Under the pieces are notes generated by a model. The model had not been told where the DNA came from. It worked only from the letters and a program-made list of their open reading frames with translations, and searched no databases. This document shows, in pieces, positions 1-8,003 of a DNA stretch of 64,000 nucleotides. How positions within the stretch are numbered: the first letter of the stretch is position 1; the number at the start of each line of letters is the position of its first letter. Origin of the DNA: Corynebacterium halotolerans YIM 70093 = DSM 44683 (GTDB taxonomy: Bacteria; Actinomycetota; Actinomycetes; Mycobacteriales; Mycobacteriaceae); contig NC_020302.1 of the NCBI RefSeq assembly GCF_000341345.1, forward strand, positions 2,336,075 through 2,400,074. Reading direction: 5' to 3'. A program made the translations under genes and the position numbers.

Positions 1-288
1 GACTCCGGCTCGATCTACCAGCGCCTGCTCGACTCGGGCGTCGACATCGACCACGCGACCCGCACCATCGACGCCGTGGGCGCCACCGCCGAGGACGCCG
101 CCCTGCTCGAGGTCCCGGAGGGCACTCCCCTGCTCCGGGTGCGCCGCCGCGCCTTCACCGGCGAGGGCACACCCGTCGAGTCCTCCGATGACCGGTACCT
201 GCCCGACAAGGCGAGCTTCACCCTCAACTCCATCCGGGGCAACAACCCGTCCTCGGTGTCGATGATCCACGGGGAGATGGCACGCTAG
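1..288 (+). CDS. GntR-family regulator, UTRA domain (5'-truncated by window edge)
   Basis: The frame is open from base 1, so the start and the DNA-binding half lie outside the window. The visible 95 residues are the end of a UTRA ligand-binding domain: a DSGSIYQRLLDSGVDID block, then GTPLLRVRRRAFT and a final ESSDDRYLPD strand. It aligns block for block with the end of the next gene (DAGSVHRRLLDAGVDYD, GTPLLRLTLRAFT), so the two are tandem paralogues 73 bp apart. UTRA proteins are effector-sensing repressors of transport or catabolic genes. The downstream peptide-type ABC operon is a plausible target, but that is inference. Confidence 0.85.
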   Translation, partial: DSGSIYQRLLDSGVDIDHATRTIDAVGATAEDAALLEVPEGTPLLRVRRRAFTGEGTPVESSDDRYLPDKASFTLNSIRGNNPSSVSMIHGEMAR

Positions 289-361
289 ACCAGCACGGGC
301 CGGGCCGGCGGCTGGGTAGGATCACTGCCGTCCCCAGATCCCCTGCCCCCGGAAGTGACCC

Positions 362-1117
362 GTGAACCCCACCCGCCCGCTGCAGCAGCACGAGGAGATC
401 GCCGCGTGGCTGCGCGACGCCATCGGAACACGGGAGTTCTCCCCCGGTGACCCGCTGCCCTCCGAGGCCGAGCTGTGCCGGCGGTTCAACTCCTCCCGTG
501 GGCCGGTGCGTCAGGCCATGGCCACCCTGCGCTCGGAGGGGCTGATCTCCTCCGGGCGCGGCCGGCGATCCACGGTGCTGGAGACCACCCCGACCGAGAC
601 CTTCGAGGCCACCATCTCCGCCACCACCGCCTTCCAACGGCTGGGTGCGATCCCGGGACAGGAGACCCGGTGGGTGGCCCGCCGCCCGGCCCCCGCGGAT
701 GTCGCGGCGGCCCTCGGGGTGGCCGAGGGCGGGCCGATCGTCTCCGTGCACCGCCTGCGGCTCGCCGACGCCGTGCCCGTGCTCGTTGAGCGGCAGAACT
801 ACCCGCTGGAGATCGGACGCCACCTGCTGGACTTCGACCCCGACGCCGGCTCCGTGCACCGCCGCCTGCTGGACGCCGGCGTCGACTACGACAACCTGGC
901 CCGTTCCTTCGACGCGATTCCCGCCGACGCCGACGACGCCGAGCTGCTGGACATCGCACCGGGGACTCCCCTGCTGCGCCTGACGCTGCGCGCGTTCACC
1001 CGCGCCGGTGAGCCAGTGGAGTTCTCCGACTACCGCTACCGCAGCGATCTGGTCACCCTGGGCGTGAACACCGTGCGCGGCAATCCCTCACCGTTGTGGA
1101 TGGAAATCCGGCGGTGA
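362..1117 (+). CDS. GntR/HutC-family transcriptional regulator
   Basis: Complete 251-residue regulator. Residues about 8-72 form the GntR winged helix (PGDPLPSEAELCRRFNSSRG, then QAMATLRSEGLI), and about 95-240 the UTRA effector domain. The GTG start is chosen because GGAAG lies just upstream and the winged helix begins at once. It is the second of two tandem UTRA regulators. The next gene downstream, 226 bp away on the same strand, is the binding protein of an ABC importer, so local control is likely. The ligand is unknown. Two imperfect palindromes in the gap could be its operators. Confidence 0.9.
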   Translation: MNPTRPLQQHEEIAAWLRDAIGTREFSPGDPLPSEAELCRRFNSSRGPVRQAMATLRSEGLISSGRGRRSTVLETTPTETFEATISATTAFQRLGAIPGQETRWVARRPAPADVAAALGVAEGGPIVSVHRLRLADAVPVLVERQNYPLEIGRHLLDFDPDAGSVHRRLLDAGVDYDNLARSFDAIPADADDAELLDIAPGTPLLRLTLRAFTRAGEPVEFSDYRYRSDLVTLGVNTVRGNPSPLWMEIRR

Positions 1118-1194
1118 CCGGCCGCCGGTAGGCGGTCCGCCACCCCCGAACGGGAATCGGGGATAAGGCACGCCGCGTCCCCGTCGGTGCACCT

Positions 1195-1281
1195 GGCAAT
1201 ACAAGTTGCCCCGGGTTTGCGGGCGCAGGACGGATGATCCCCACGGTTCGCGCCGAAGCCCGCCGAGTTGTGCACACAACT
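1195..1281. promoter_or_regulatory. Two candidate operator palindromes upstream of the ABC importer
   Basis: Within the 226-bp gap between the GntR gene and the binding-protein gene there are two inverted repeats. GGCAA-N6-TTGCC lies at 1195-1210 and AGTTGTG-CA-CACAACT at 1266-1281. Both carry the CAACT/AGTTG core. GntR-family dimers bind short palindromes of this size, and two GntR genes lie immediately upstream. The assignment is inference from position and symmetry only. Confidence 0.35.
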
Positions 1282-1343
1282 TCGACCATTACTCCTGCTC
1301 CGGCCATTTTTGCGCGCCAAACCGCCGGGGATAACCTGCACCC

Positions 1344-2852
1344 ATGCATTCAAGAAGGTGGTCGGCGTCACTGCTGGCGGTCATCAGCCTGGTCGGCCTC
1401 GTGCTCGCCTCCTGCTCCGCGGGCTCCACCGCGACGCAGATCGGGCGGGTGGCCGGGGCGTCGATAGTCGTCGGCACCACCGGGGTGCCCGCCTCCCTGG
1501 ACTTCACCGCCACGGGCGGGGCGGCGATCCCGCAGGCGTTGATGTCGAATGTCTACGAGGGGCTGGTGCGCATCGACCAGGACGGCGGGATCCGGCCCCA
1601 GCTCGCGGAGTCCTGGGAGGTCTCCGACGGCCGCACCCGCTACACCTTCGACCTGCGCGAGGACGTGACCTTCTCCAACGGTGACCCCTTCAACGCCGAA
1701 TCCGCGAAATTCTCCATCGAGTACGTGCAGAACGAGTGGACCAACGGCCTGAAGTCCCAGATGGACGTCGTCGAGGACGTCGAGGTGCTCGACGAGCACG
1801 TCCTGCAGGTCACCCTGTCGCGCCCCAGCAACAACTGGCTGTGGTCGATGGGCACGCTGACCGGCGCGATGATGACGCCGTCCGGTATTCCGACGCTGGC
1901 CACCGAACCGGTCGGCACGGGACCGTACGTGCTCGACCGCTTCGCCGTCGGCGAGTCCATCTCCTTCGACGTCCGCGAGGACTACTGGGGAACCCCCGCG
2001 CACCAGGACGCCGCGATCCGCTACTTCTCCGACGCCGTCTCCGCCGTCAACGCGCTGCGCTCCGGCGACATCGACCTGGTGTGGGCCATGCAGGCGCCCG
2101 AGCTGCTGGACACCCTGCCCGAGGAGTACGAGGTGGAGGTGGGCACCACCAACGGCGAGGTGATCTTCTCCATGAACAACGACGCCGCGCCGTTCGACGA
2201 CGTCCGCGTGCGGCAGGCCGTGGCCCACGCCGTCGACCGCACGGCCGTCAACGAGGTGGTCTGGGAGGGCCTGGCCACCGACACCGGCGGCGCACCGGTG
2301 CCCCCGACCGACCCCTGGTTCACGGGCCACAACTACTACCCCCACGACCCGGGGCGGGCGCGGGAGCTGCTGGCCGAGGCCGGCTACGGCGAGGGGAACC
2401 GGCCGGAGGTGACCATCTCCGTGCCCAGCCTGCCCTACGCGCAGAACATCTCCGAACTGGTGTACTCGCAGCTGAGCGAGGTCGGCTTCGACGTCGAGCT
2501 GACCACCGTCGAGTTCCCCGCCGTGTGGCTCGCCGAGGTCATGGGCGCGCATGACTACCAGATGTCGATCATCGCCCACGTCGAACCCCGCGACATCCCC
2601 ACCCTGTTCGGCGACGCGGACGGCTACCTCGGTTTCGACGACGCGGGCGTGCGCGAACAGTTGCTGGCCGCCGACACCGGCGAAGACCAGGTCCGGCACA
2701 TGCGCGCGGCCGTCGACGGCATCATGGCGGAGGCCGGCGCGCTGACCCTGTTCAACTCACCGAATATCGTGGTGCTCTCCCCCGGCGTGGAGGGCGTGAA
2801 CCCGAACGTGGTCACCGACGCCCTCCAGCTGTCGGAGATGGAGAAGGCATGA
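1344..2852 (+). CDS. ABC transporter substrate-binding lipoprotein, family 5 (peptide/nickel type)
   Basis: 502-residue extracytoplasmic solute receptor. The N-terminus has two arginines, a hydrophobic stretch and the lipobox LASC, so Cys24 is the likely lipidated residue. The body is an SBP_bac_5 fold: the LAESWEVSDGRTRYTFDLRE block near residue 90 and a later EPVGTGPYVL motif are typical. It would deliver peptides, nickel or similar ligands to the permeases encoded next. The stop overlaps the first permease by four bases (ATGA), and all four genes 1344-6080 form one operon. Specificity cannot be read from sequence. Confidence 0.9.
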   Translation: MHSRRWSASLLAVISLVGLVLASCSAGSTATQIGRVAGASIVVGTTGVPASLDFTATGGAAIPQALMSNVYEGLVRIDQDGGIRPQLAESWEVSDGRTRYTFDLREDVTFSNGDPFNAESAKFSIEYVQNEWTNGLKSQMDVVEDVEVLDEHVLQVTLSRPSNNWLWSMGTLTGAMMTPSGIPTLATEPVGTGPYVLDRFAVGESISFDVREDYWGTPAHQDAAIRYFSDAVSAVNALRSGDIDLVWAMQAPELLDTLPEEYEVEVGTTNGEVIFSMNNDAAPFDDVRVRQAVAHAVDRTAVNEVVWEGLATDTGGAPVPPTDPWFTGHNYYPHDPGRARELLAEAGYGEGNRPEVTISVPSLPYAQNISELVYSQLSEVGFDVELTTVEFPAVWLAEVMGAHDYQMSIIAHVEPRDIPTLFGDADGYLGFDDAGVREQLLAADTGEDQVRHMRAAVDGIMAEAGALTLFNSPNIVVLSPGVEGVNPNVVTDALQLSEMEKA

Positions 2853-3799
2853 TTCTCCGCGTCATCGCGCGCCTCGCGCTGAGATTCCTCGTCTCCCTGC
2901 TGCTGGCCTCCGCCGTCATCTTCCTGCTGCTGCGCGCCATCCCCGGCGACCCCGCACGGGTGGCCCTCGGGGTGACCGCCACCGAGGAGGCCGTCGCCGA
3001 GCTCTCGGCCCAGCTGGGCACCGACCGCCCGCTGATCACCCAGTACCTGGAGTGGGTGGGCGGACTGCTCACCGGCGACTTCGGCCTGTCCCTGGCCAGC
3101 CGCCAGGATCTCACCCCGCTGATCGTCGACCGGGCGCAGGTCTCCCTGATCCTGATCGGGGTGTCGATGGTGCTGTCCCTGCTCATCGCCGTGCCCATGG
3201 GCATGTGGGCCGCGCGGCGCTCGCGGCGGCTCGACGGCTCACTGATCACCGCCGCCTCGCAGATCGGCATCGCCATCCCCTCGTTTCTGGCCGGCGTGCT
3301 GCTGGTGACGGTGTTCTCCGTGCAACTGGGCTGGCTGCCCGCCAACGGCTGGATCCCGCCGAACGTGGATGCCGGCGGTTTCCTGCAACGGCTCATCCTG
3401 CCCGTGATCGCCCTGACCGCGGTGCAGGCGGCGATCCTGACCCGCTACGTGCGCTCCGCGATCCTCGAGGTGATGGACCAGGACTTCATGCGCACGGCCC
3501 GGGCCTCCGGGGCGTCGGTCGCCCAGGCGCTGCGCCGCCACGGCCTGCGCAACGCCGCCCTACCCGTGCTCACCGTCACCGGCCTGCAGCTGACTACCCT
3601 GGTCGTGGGGGCCGTCGTCATCGAACGCGTCTTCCTCATCCCCGGACTCGGCACGATGCTGCTGGACTCGGTGGCCAACCGCGACCTGACCGCCGTGCAG
3701 ACCATCGTCATGCTGCTGGTCGTGTTCACGCTGACCGTCAACTTCCTCGTCGACCTGGCCTACCGGCTCATCGACCCGCGGATCAGGAGGAGCGCATGA
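2849..3799 (+). CDS. ABC transporter permease, DppB-like
   Basis: 316-residue inner-membrane permease with six predicted helices. The N-terminal part (LLRAIPGDPARVALG and QLGTDRPLITQYLEWV) is typical of DppB/OppB/NikB proteins. The EAA loop that contacts the ATPase is near residues 210-240 (MRTARASGASVAQALRRHGL). The start overlaps the binding-protein stop as ATGA. The end overlaps the next permease by four bases, indicating translational coupling. Confidence 0.92.
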   Translation: MILRVIARLALRFLVSLLLASAVIFLLLRAIPGDPARVALGVTATEEAVAELSAQLGTDRPLITQYLEWVGGLLTGDFGLSLASRQDLTPLIVDRAQVSLILIGVSMVLSLLIAVPMGMWAARRSRRLDGSLITAASQIGIAIPSFLAGVLLVTVFSVQLGWLPANGWIPPNVDAGGFLQRLILPVIALTAVQAAILTRYVRSAILEVMDQDFMRTARASGASVAQALRRHGLRNAALPVLTVTGLQLTTLVVGAVVIERVFLIPGLGTMLLDSVANRDLTAVQTIVMLLVVFTLTVNFLVDLAYRLIDPRIRRSA

Positions 3800-4620
3800 C
3801 CAACCTGAAACGCCTGCCCGTCTCCGGGTGGATCGGCGCGGCCATCGTCGCACTCGTCGTCCTCACCGCGCTGATCTCCCTGGCGTGGACCCCCTACAAC
3901 CCGGTCCACGCCGTGCCCGCCGACCGGCTGCTCGGCTCCACGCCCGAGCACCTGATGGGCACCGACCGCTACGGCCGGGACGTGTTCTCCCGCATCCTGG
4001 CCGGCTCGCGGATCACGCTGTTCGTCGGCCTGGTCGCCGTGGGCATCTCCCTGGTGGTCGGCGTGCCGCTGGGCATCTGGGCGGGCATGCGCCGCGGCTG
4101 GACCGAGACGCTGATCATGCGCGGGTCCGACATCATGCTGGCCTTCCCGGCGCTGCTGCTGGCGATCGTCGCCGGGGCGGTCTTCGGGCCGTCGACACTG
4201 ACGGCGATGATCGCCATCGGTATCGCCGGTATCCCCGGTTTCGCCCGGGTGGCCCGCGCCGGGACCCTGCAGGTGATGACGCAGGACTACATCGCCTCCG
4301 CGAAGGTGTCGAAGGTGCCGGGGCTGGTGGTCGCGTGGCGCCACGTGCTGCCCAATATCGGCGCGGTGGTCATCGTCCAGGCGTCCGTGGCGTTCGCCCT
4401 GGCCATCCTCGCCGAGGCGGCCCTGAGCTTTCTGGGCCTGGGCACCGCCCCGCCCGACCCGTCCTGGGGCCGGATGCTCCAGTCCGCGCAGGCCTCGCTG
4501 GGCACCGCCCCGCAGCTGGCGTTCTGGCCCGGCCTGGCGATCGCCGTGACCGTGCTCGGATTCAACCTGCTGGGCGACGGACTGCGCGACGCCCTCGACC
4601 CGCGAAGGAGGCAGCGGTGA
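3796..4620 (+). CDS. ABC transporter permease, DppC-like
   Basis: 274-residue second permease. The ATG at 3796 overlaps the previous stop and is preceded by AGGAGG-like bases at 3786-3790. The motif LMGTDRYGRDVFSRIL near residue 50 is diagnostic of DppC/OppC/NikC subunits. The EAA loop lies near residues 160-185 (DYIASAKVSKVPGLVVAWRH). It pairs with the DppB-like protein to form the translocation pore. Its stop overlaps the ATPase start as GTGA. Confidence 0.92.
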   Translation: MTNLKRLPVSGWIGAAIVALVVLTALISLAWTPYNPVHAVPADRLLGSTPEHLMGTDRYGRDVFSRILAGSRITLFVGLVAVGISLVVGVPLGIWAGMRRGWTETLIMRGSDIMLAFPALLLAIVAGAVFGPSTLTAMIAIGIAGIPGFARVARAGTLQVMTQDYIASAKVSKVPGLVVAWRHVLPNIGAVVIVQASVAFALAILAEAALSFLGLGTAPPDPSWGRMLQSAQASLGTAPQLAFWPGLAIAVTVLGFNLLGDGLRDALDPRRRQR

Positions 4621-6080
4621 CTGTCCTGGAGATAACCGACCTGCACGTCAGCCGCCGCGGGCTCCCGGGTCGTTCCGGGCGTGACGCCGCCGGGCTGGTG
4701 CGCGGCATCTCGCTGACGATCGGCCGCGGCGAACGCGTCGGGCTGATCGGCCAGTCCGGCTCCGGCAAGTCCCTGACGGCCCTGGCGGTCATGGGCCTGC
4801 TGCCCGGCACGCTGACCGCGCGGGGCTCGGTGGCGTTGAACGGCACGGAGATCATCGGCCTCGACGACCGCCGCATGCGCCCGTTGCGCGGTAGGGCGGT
4901 GTCCATGGTCTTCCAGGAGCCGATGACCGCGCTCGACCCGCTGATGACCGTCGGGAAACAGGTCGCCGAGGTCGCCGGGCGGGCGGACGTGGCCGACCTG
5001 TTCTCCGACGTCGCCCTGCCGCCGGAGAAGATGTCGGCCTACCCGCACGAGCTCTCCGGCGGACAGCGCCAGCGCGTGCTCATCGCCATGGCCCTGGCCA
5101 ACAACCCCGACCTGCTGATCTGCGACGAACCGACCACCGCCCTGGACGTGACGGTCCAGGACCAGATCCTCACGCTGCTGTCCCGGCTCGTCGAGGAGCG
5201 CGGCGTCGCCCTGCTGTTCATCACCCACGACCTCGGAGTGATCTCCCGGATGTGCGAGCGCGTCCACGTCATGCACGACGGCGTGATCCTCGAATCCGGC
5301 GACACTCCCTCGGTGCTGGAGGCGCCCCGGCACGAGTATACCGCCGGTCTCGTCGCGGCCTCCCGCCCCGGCGCGCCCGCGGCCGTCCGGGAAGTCGGGG
5401 GGCCGGTGCTGCGGCTCGAGGGAGTGACCCGCGAGTTCGGTGGGCTGCGCGCACTCGACGATGTCTCGCTGACCGTCCGCCGCGGCGAGCGCCTGGGCAT
5501 CGTCGGCGGTTCCGGCTCCGGCAAGACCACCCTGCTGCGCCAGTTTGCCGGTCTCGATGCCCCCGATTCCGGCACGGTGACCGTGGACGACGGGGTGCAG
5601 GTGGTCTTCCAGGACCCGATGAGCTCGCTGAACCCGCGGCTGCGGGTGGACAGGTCCGTGGCCGAGGGGATGCCGCGCCCCGACCGGCACCGGGTGCGCG
5701 AGGTGCTCGCCGAGGTCGGGCTCCCGGCGGACGCGGCCGGCCGCTACCCGCACGAGTTCTCCGGGGGCCAGCGCCAGCGCATCTCGATCGCCCGGGCCCT
5801 CGCCGGTAAACCGGCGGTGCTGCTCGCCGATGAGGCCGTCTCCGCCCTCGACGTCTCCGTGCGCGCCCAGGTGCTCGAGCTGCTCGACAAGCTCGTCGAC
5901 GAGTACGGGCTGACCCTGGTGTTCATCTCCCACGACCTGTCCGTGGTCCGGCAGGTGTGCACCACCGTCGCGGTGATGCACGAGGGCAGGATCGTCGAGC
6001 ACGGCCCCACCGAGGACGTGTGGCGCGATCCGCAGCACGAGTACACGAAGTCCCTGCTGGCGGCCATCCCGGTGCTGTAG
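4617..6080 (+). CDS. Fused tandem ABC ATPase (DppD-DppF type)
   Basis: 487-residue protein with two complete nucleotide-binding domains in one chain. The first has GQSGSGKS at residues 45-52 and LSGGQRQR near 145. The second has GGSGSGKT near 300 and FSGGQRQR near 380. Both keep Walker B (LLICDEPTTALD, LLADEAVSALD) and H-loop histidines. In most dipeptide systems these are separate D and F subunits of about 330 residues. Here each half is about 240 residues, and the C-terminal iron-sulfur-like extension of DppD is absent. The GTG start overlaps the permease stop (GTGA). It energises the importer. Confidence 0.92.
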   Translation: MTVLEITDLHVSRRGLPGRSGRDAAGLVRGISLTIGRGERVGLIGQSGSGKSLTALAVMGLLPGTLTARGSVALNGTEIIGLDDRRMRPLRGRAVSMVFQEPMTALDPLMTVGKQVAEVAGRADVADLFSDVALPPEKMSAYPHELSGGQRQRVLIAMALANNPDLLICDEPTTALDVTVQDQILTLLSRLVEERGVALLFITHDLGVISRMCERVHVMHDGVILESGDTPSVLEAPRHEYTAGLVAASRPGAPAAVREVGGPVLRLEGVTREFGGLRALDDVSLTVRRGERLGIVGGSGSGKTTLLRQFAGLDAPDSGTVTVDDGVQVVFQDPMSSLNPRLRVDRSVAEGMPRPDRHRVREVLAEVGLPADAAGRYPHEFSGGQRQRISIARALAGKPAVLLADEAVSALDVSVRAQVLELLDKLVDEYGLTLVFISHDLSVVRQVCTTVAVMHEGRIVEHGPTEDVWRDPQHEYTKSLLAAIPVL

Positions 6081-6126
6081 GGGCGGGTGGGCTTGGAGGG
6101 GGAGTCCTCCTGTCTCTCCCCATCCC

Positions 6127-6169
6127 AAAAGGGGGCGGTACGCACGTGTACCGATGCGGGGTCCCTTTT
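6127..6169 (+). terminator. Hairpin downstream of the Dpp-type operon
   Basis: Nested inverted repeat 47 bp after the ATPase stop. The outer arms are AAAAGGG (6127-6133) and CCCTTTT (6163-6169). The inner arms are CGGTAC and GTACCG around a six-base loop. The T-run at the end of the outer arm fits an intrinsic terminator for the operon 1344-6080. Confidence 0.5.
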
Positions 6170-6509
6170 GCGCCGCTCGCGCGCCAACCGACGCCCGTGC
6201 TGTCGTTTTCAGAAGTCGTCTGGGACTGGCCGGTGTGGACGATGGCGGCGACAGACCGGCGAGGAACTGGGCGAACAACCATCCGTGGGCGTTGTTTCAT
6301 TCGCCATCGTCGAGAGGCGGGCTGGACGGCATCCTCCAGGCCCTCTGGAAGGATACTCGGGCGCTCTAAGAATGCTGCTCAATCTGCCACTTCCCGCGCC
6401 TGGAGGGTCCATGGGGCCGGGAAGGCAGGGTCCCAGCGGTTTGCAGCTGGGGCCGGCTGTCCGGCCCGGAGGCGCCAGAACATGCCCTTGACAGGGGTGA
6501 GGGGGCTCG
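6170..6509. other. Non-coding stretch, no recognisable gene
   Basis: About 340 bases between the operon terminator and the antitoxin gene. Open frames exist on both strands but none gives a recognisable protein, and none has a convincing ribosome site. Together with the resolvase stub at 7223-7411 it looks like decayed accessory DNA. Confidence 0.4.
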
Positions 6510-6782
6510 TCAGAGATCCTTGCCGGCGAGAAAATCATCCAGAGAGATACGCTCCCCGTCATCCTCGCGGCGGGCCTCCCGCAATGCTTCGAGATCGGCT
6601 CGACGTTCCAGCTCATCCAACAGGGCCAGATCCTCCACGGAGACAATCGCTGCGACCTTCTTGCCATGACGGGTCACAGCCGTGCGCTGACCCGCGAAAG
6701 TGGCCCGGTTGACGATCTCACCGAGCTCCTTGCGCAACTCCCCCAGGGAGACCGCGGACAGGTTGTTCATTGCAGTGGCCAT
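6510..6782 (-). CDS. Type II antitoxin, Phd/YefM family
   Basis: 90-residue protein. Residues about 8-60 are a Phd/YefM DNA-binding domain (SLGELRKELGEIVNRATFAG followed by VTRHGKKVAAIVSVEDL). The C-terminal tail is charged (REARREDDGERISLDDFL), typical of the toxin-neutralising segment. An alternative start is the second Met, four codons later. It should bind and inhibit the RelE-type toxin encoded on the opposite strand and repress the shared promoter region. The divergent layout is unusual, as family members normally precede the toxin in one operon. Confidence 0.88.
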   Translation of the reverse strand: MATAMNNLSAVSLGELRKELGEIVNRATFAGQRTAVTRHGKKVAAIVSVEDLALLDELERRADLEALREARREDDGERISLDDFLAGKDL

Positions 6783-6856
6783 GACTTCATCATGTCAGGA
6801 AAAGCAACAAAACACAACATTTAGTACAAACATTCATATGGTACGTTTTGTTCATT
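6783..6856. promoter_or_regulatory. AT-rich divergent promoter region of the toxin-antitoxin pair
   Basis: About 74 bp between the divergent antitoxin and toxin starts. It is clearly richer in A+T than the flanks, with AACA and GTAC repeats (TTAGTAC at 6821-6827, GGTACGTTTTG at 6840-6850). Both promoters and the antitoxin operator must lie here. No exact -35/-10 pair could be fixed. Confidence 0.4.
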
Positions 6857-7126
6857 ATGACGGCGGTATATCAGATCGACCTCACCAGGCGGGCAGCTCG
6901 GGACCTACGCAAGATCCAGCGCGGTGACCCAAAGCTCTATGGGCAGATCATCCACGCTATCCAGGCTCTGTCCACTGACCCGTACCCGGATGGGCATGTC
7001 GACCTGGGAGGCCGAGAAGGCTACCGTATCCGGGTACGTGACCACCGGATCTTGTACTCGGTAGAAGATCATCGACTGATCGTGGAAGTCGCCCGAGTCG
7101 GGCCCCGCGGCGATGTCTACAAATAG
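6857..7126 (+). CDS. Type II toxin, RelE/ParE superfamily
   Basis: 89-residue protein from the ATG at 6857; a TTG three codons upstream is possible. It has the compact RelE layout: YQIDLTRRAARDLRKI helix at the N-terminus, then DVDLGG-like turn (HVDLGGREGYRIRVRDHRIL) and a final VARVGPRGDVY strand. RelE toxins cleave mRNA in the ribosomal A site; the basic residues around YRIRVRDHRI are those expected for catalysis. Divergent to, not co-linear with, its Phd-type partner. A+T content is higher than in neighbours, which suggests horizontal acquisition. Confidence 0.88.
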   Translation: MTAVYQIDLTRRAARDLRKIQRGDPKLYGQIIHAIQALSTDPYPDGHVDLGGREGYRIRVRDHRILYSVEDHRLIVEVARVGPRGDVYK

Positions 7127-7222
7127 TCGCGCAGCCCTAAAGCAGGTATCGCGTACCCCTGCTCCCGGGGGCCTGAGCCACCGACAACCGCACCTCCCCG
7201 CAAGCTATGCACATGGGGAGGA

Positions 7223-7411
7223 TTAATCGCCCTTCGATAGTGCCCGGTAGAGGGTGGCCCTGCTGACGCCGAGGTCTTTGGCGATGGCGACCGTGGATTT
7301 GCCGGCGTCGGCCCGCCGACGGGCCTCTGCAACTTTCTCCGGACTGAGAGCACGTTTGCGACCTGTGTACTCGCCGGCCTTTTTCGCCAGGGCAATCCCC
7401 TGGGCCTGGCG
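7223..7411 (-). pseudogene. Serine resolvase/invertase, C-terminal remnant
   Basis: About 62 codons match only the end of Hin/Tn3-type serine recombinases: the hinge ALAKKAGEYTGRKRALS and then the helix-turn-helix STVAIAKDLGVSRATLYRAL. The catalytic serine domain of about 120 residues is missing, and sequence upstream of about 7411 bears no resemblance to it. The frame runs on into unrelated sequence, so this is a decayed fragment. With the toxin-antitoxin pair it marks 6081-7457 as a former mobile insertion. Confidence 0.75.
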
Positions 7412-7457
7412 AACAGGACCGGGTGGGCTGTCGCCTCCGGTCACCACACGGCCCGGA

Positions 7458-8003
7458 CTACCCCAGCAACCGGATCTCCGACACGGTCTCGTACCGCGGC
7501 CCGCCGGAACGCCCCGCCCCGAGGTGGGACTGCACCAGTTCAATCCGGTCGCAGGTGAACTGCGGGCCGTCGTAGACGGCCAGGGCGTGCACGAGGTCGT
7601 CGAGCAGCCACCGGTCGCGGGTGCGGCTGCCGGTGCGGGCCACGGTCAGGTGCGCCCGCTGGCGCTGCCGCTCCCCCGGGTCGAGCAGGCACTCGGCCAT
7701 CAGGTGGCGCAGCTGGGTGGTGTCCCCGTCCACGCCGATCCACAGGGTGCGCTGATTGAAGGAACCGGCCCCGCGCAGCCCCAGTTCCAGGGGCCCGTAG
7801 CCGGCCGCGACGGCGGCGAGGTGGCGTTCCAGATCGGCAGGATCGTTGGGCTGGTCGCCGTAGAAGGCCAGGGTCAGGTGCCAGCTGTCGGGGTCGGTCC
7901 AGCGCAGCTCCTGGCCGGTGCGCTCCCGGATGGGGCGCAGCGCGGCCACCAGGTGCTCCCGGGCCTCGTCGGAGGGCGTGAACGCCGCAAACAGACGCAT
8001 CAT
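7458..8003 (-). CDS. thpR: RNA 2',3'-cyclic phosphodiesterase (2'-5' RNA ligase family)
   Basis: 181 residues, the usual length. The two HxTx catalytic motifs are visible: HLTL in SWHLTLAFYGDQP near residue 42 and HLTV in RAHLTVARTG near 127. They open 2',3'-cyclic phosphates on RNA ends. The start ATG at 8003 overlaps the upstream gene's TGA by four bases, and an AGGAGG lies about 11 nt before it. It is co-transcribed with two unknown genes upstream. Confidence 0.9.
   Translation of the reverse strand: MMRLFAAFTPSDEAREHLVAALRPIRERTGQELRWTDPDSWHLTLAFYGDQPNDPADLERHLAAVAAGYGPLELGLRGAGSFNQRTLWIGVDGDTTQLRHLMAECLLDPGERQRQRAHLTVARTGSRTRDRWLLDDLVHALAVYDGPQFTCDRIELVQSHLGAGRSGGPRYETVSEIRLLG

Noticed and set aside
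4287-6278. Long minus-strand open frame opposite the Dpp ATPase gene
   Set aside because: Same antisense artefact; composition is unlike a real protein, and both ATPase domains are clear on the plus strand.
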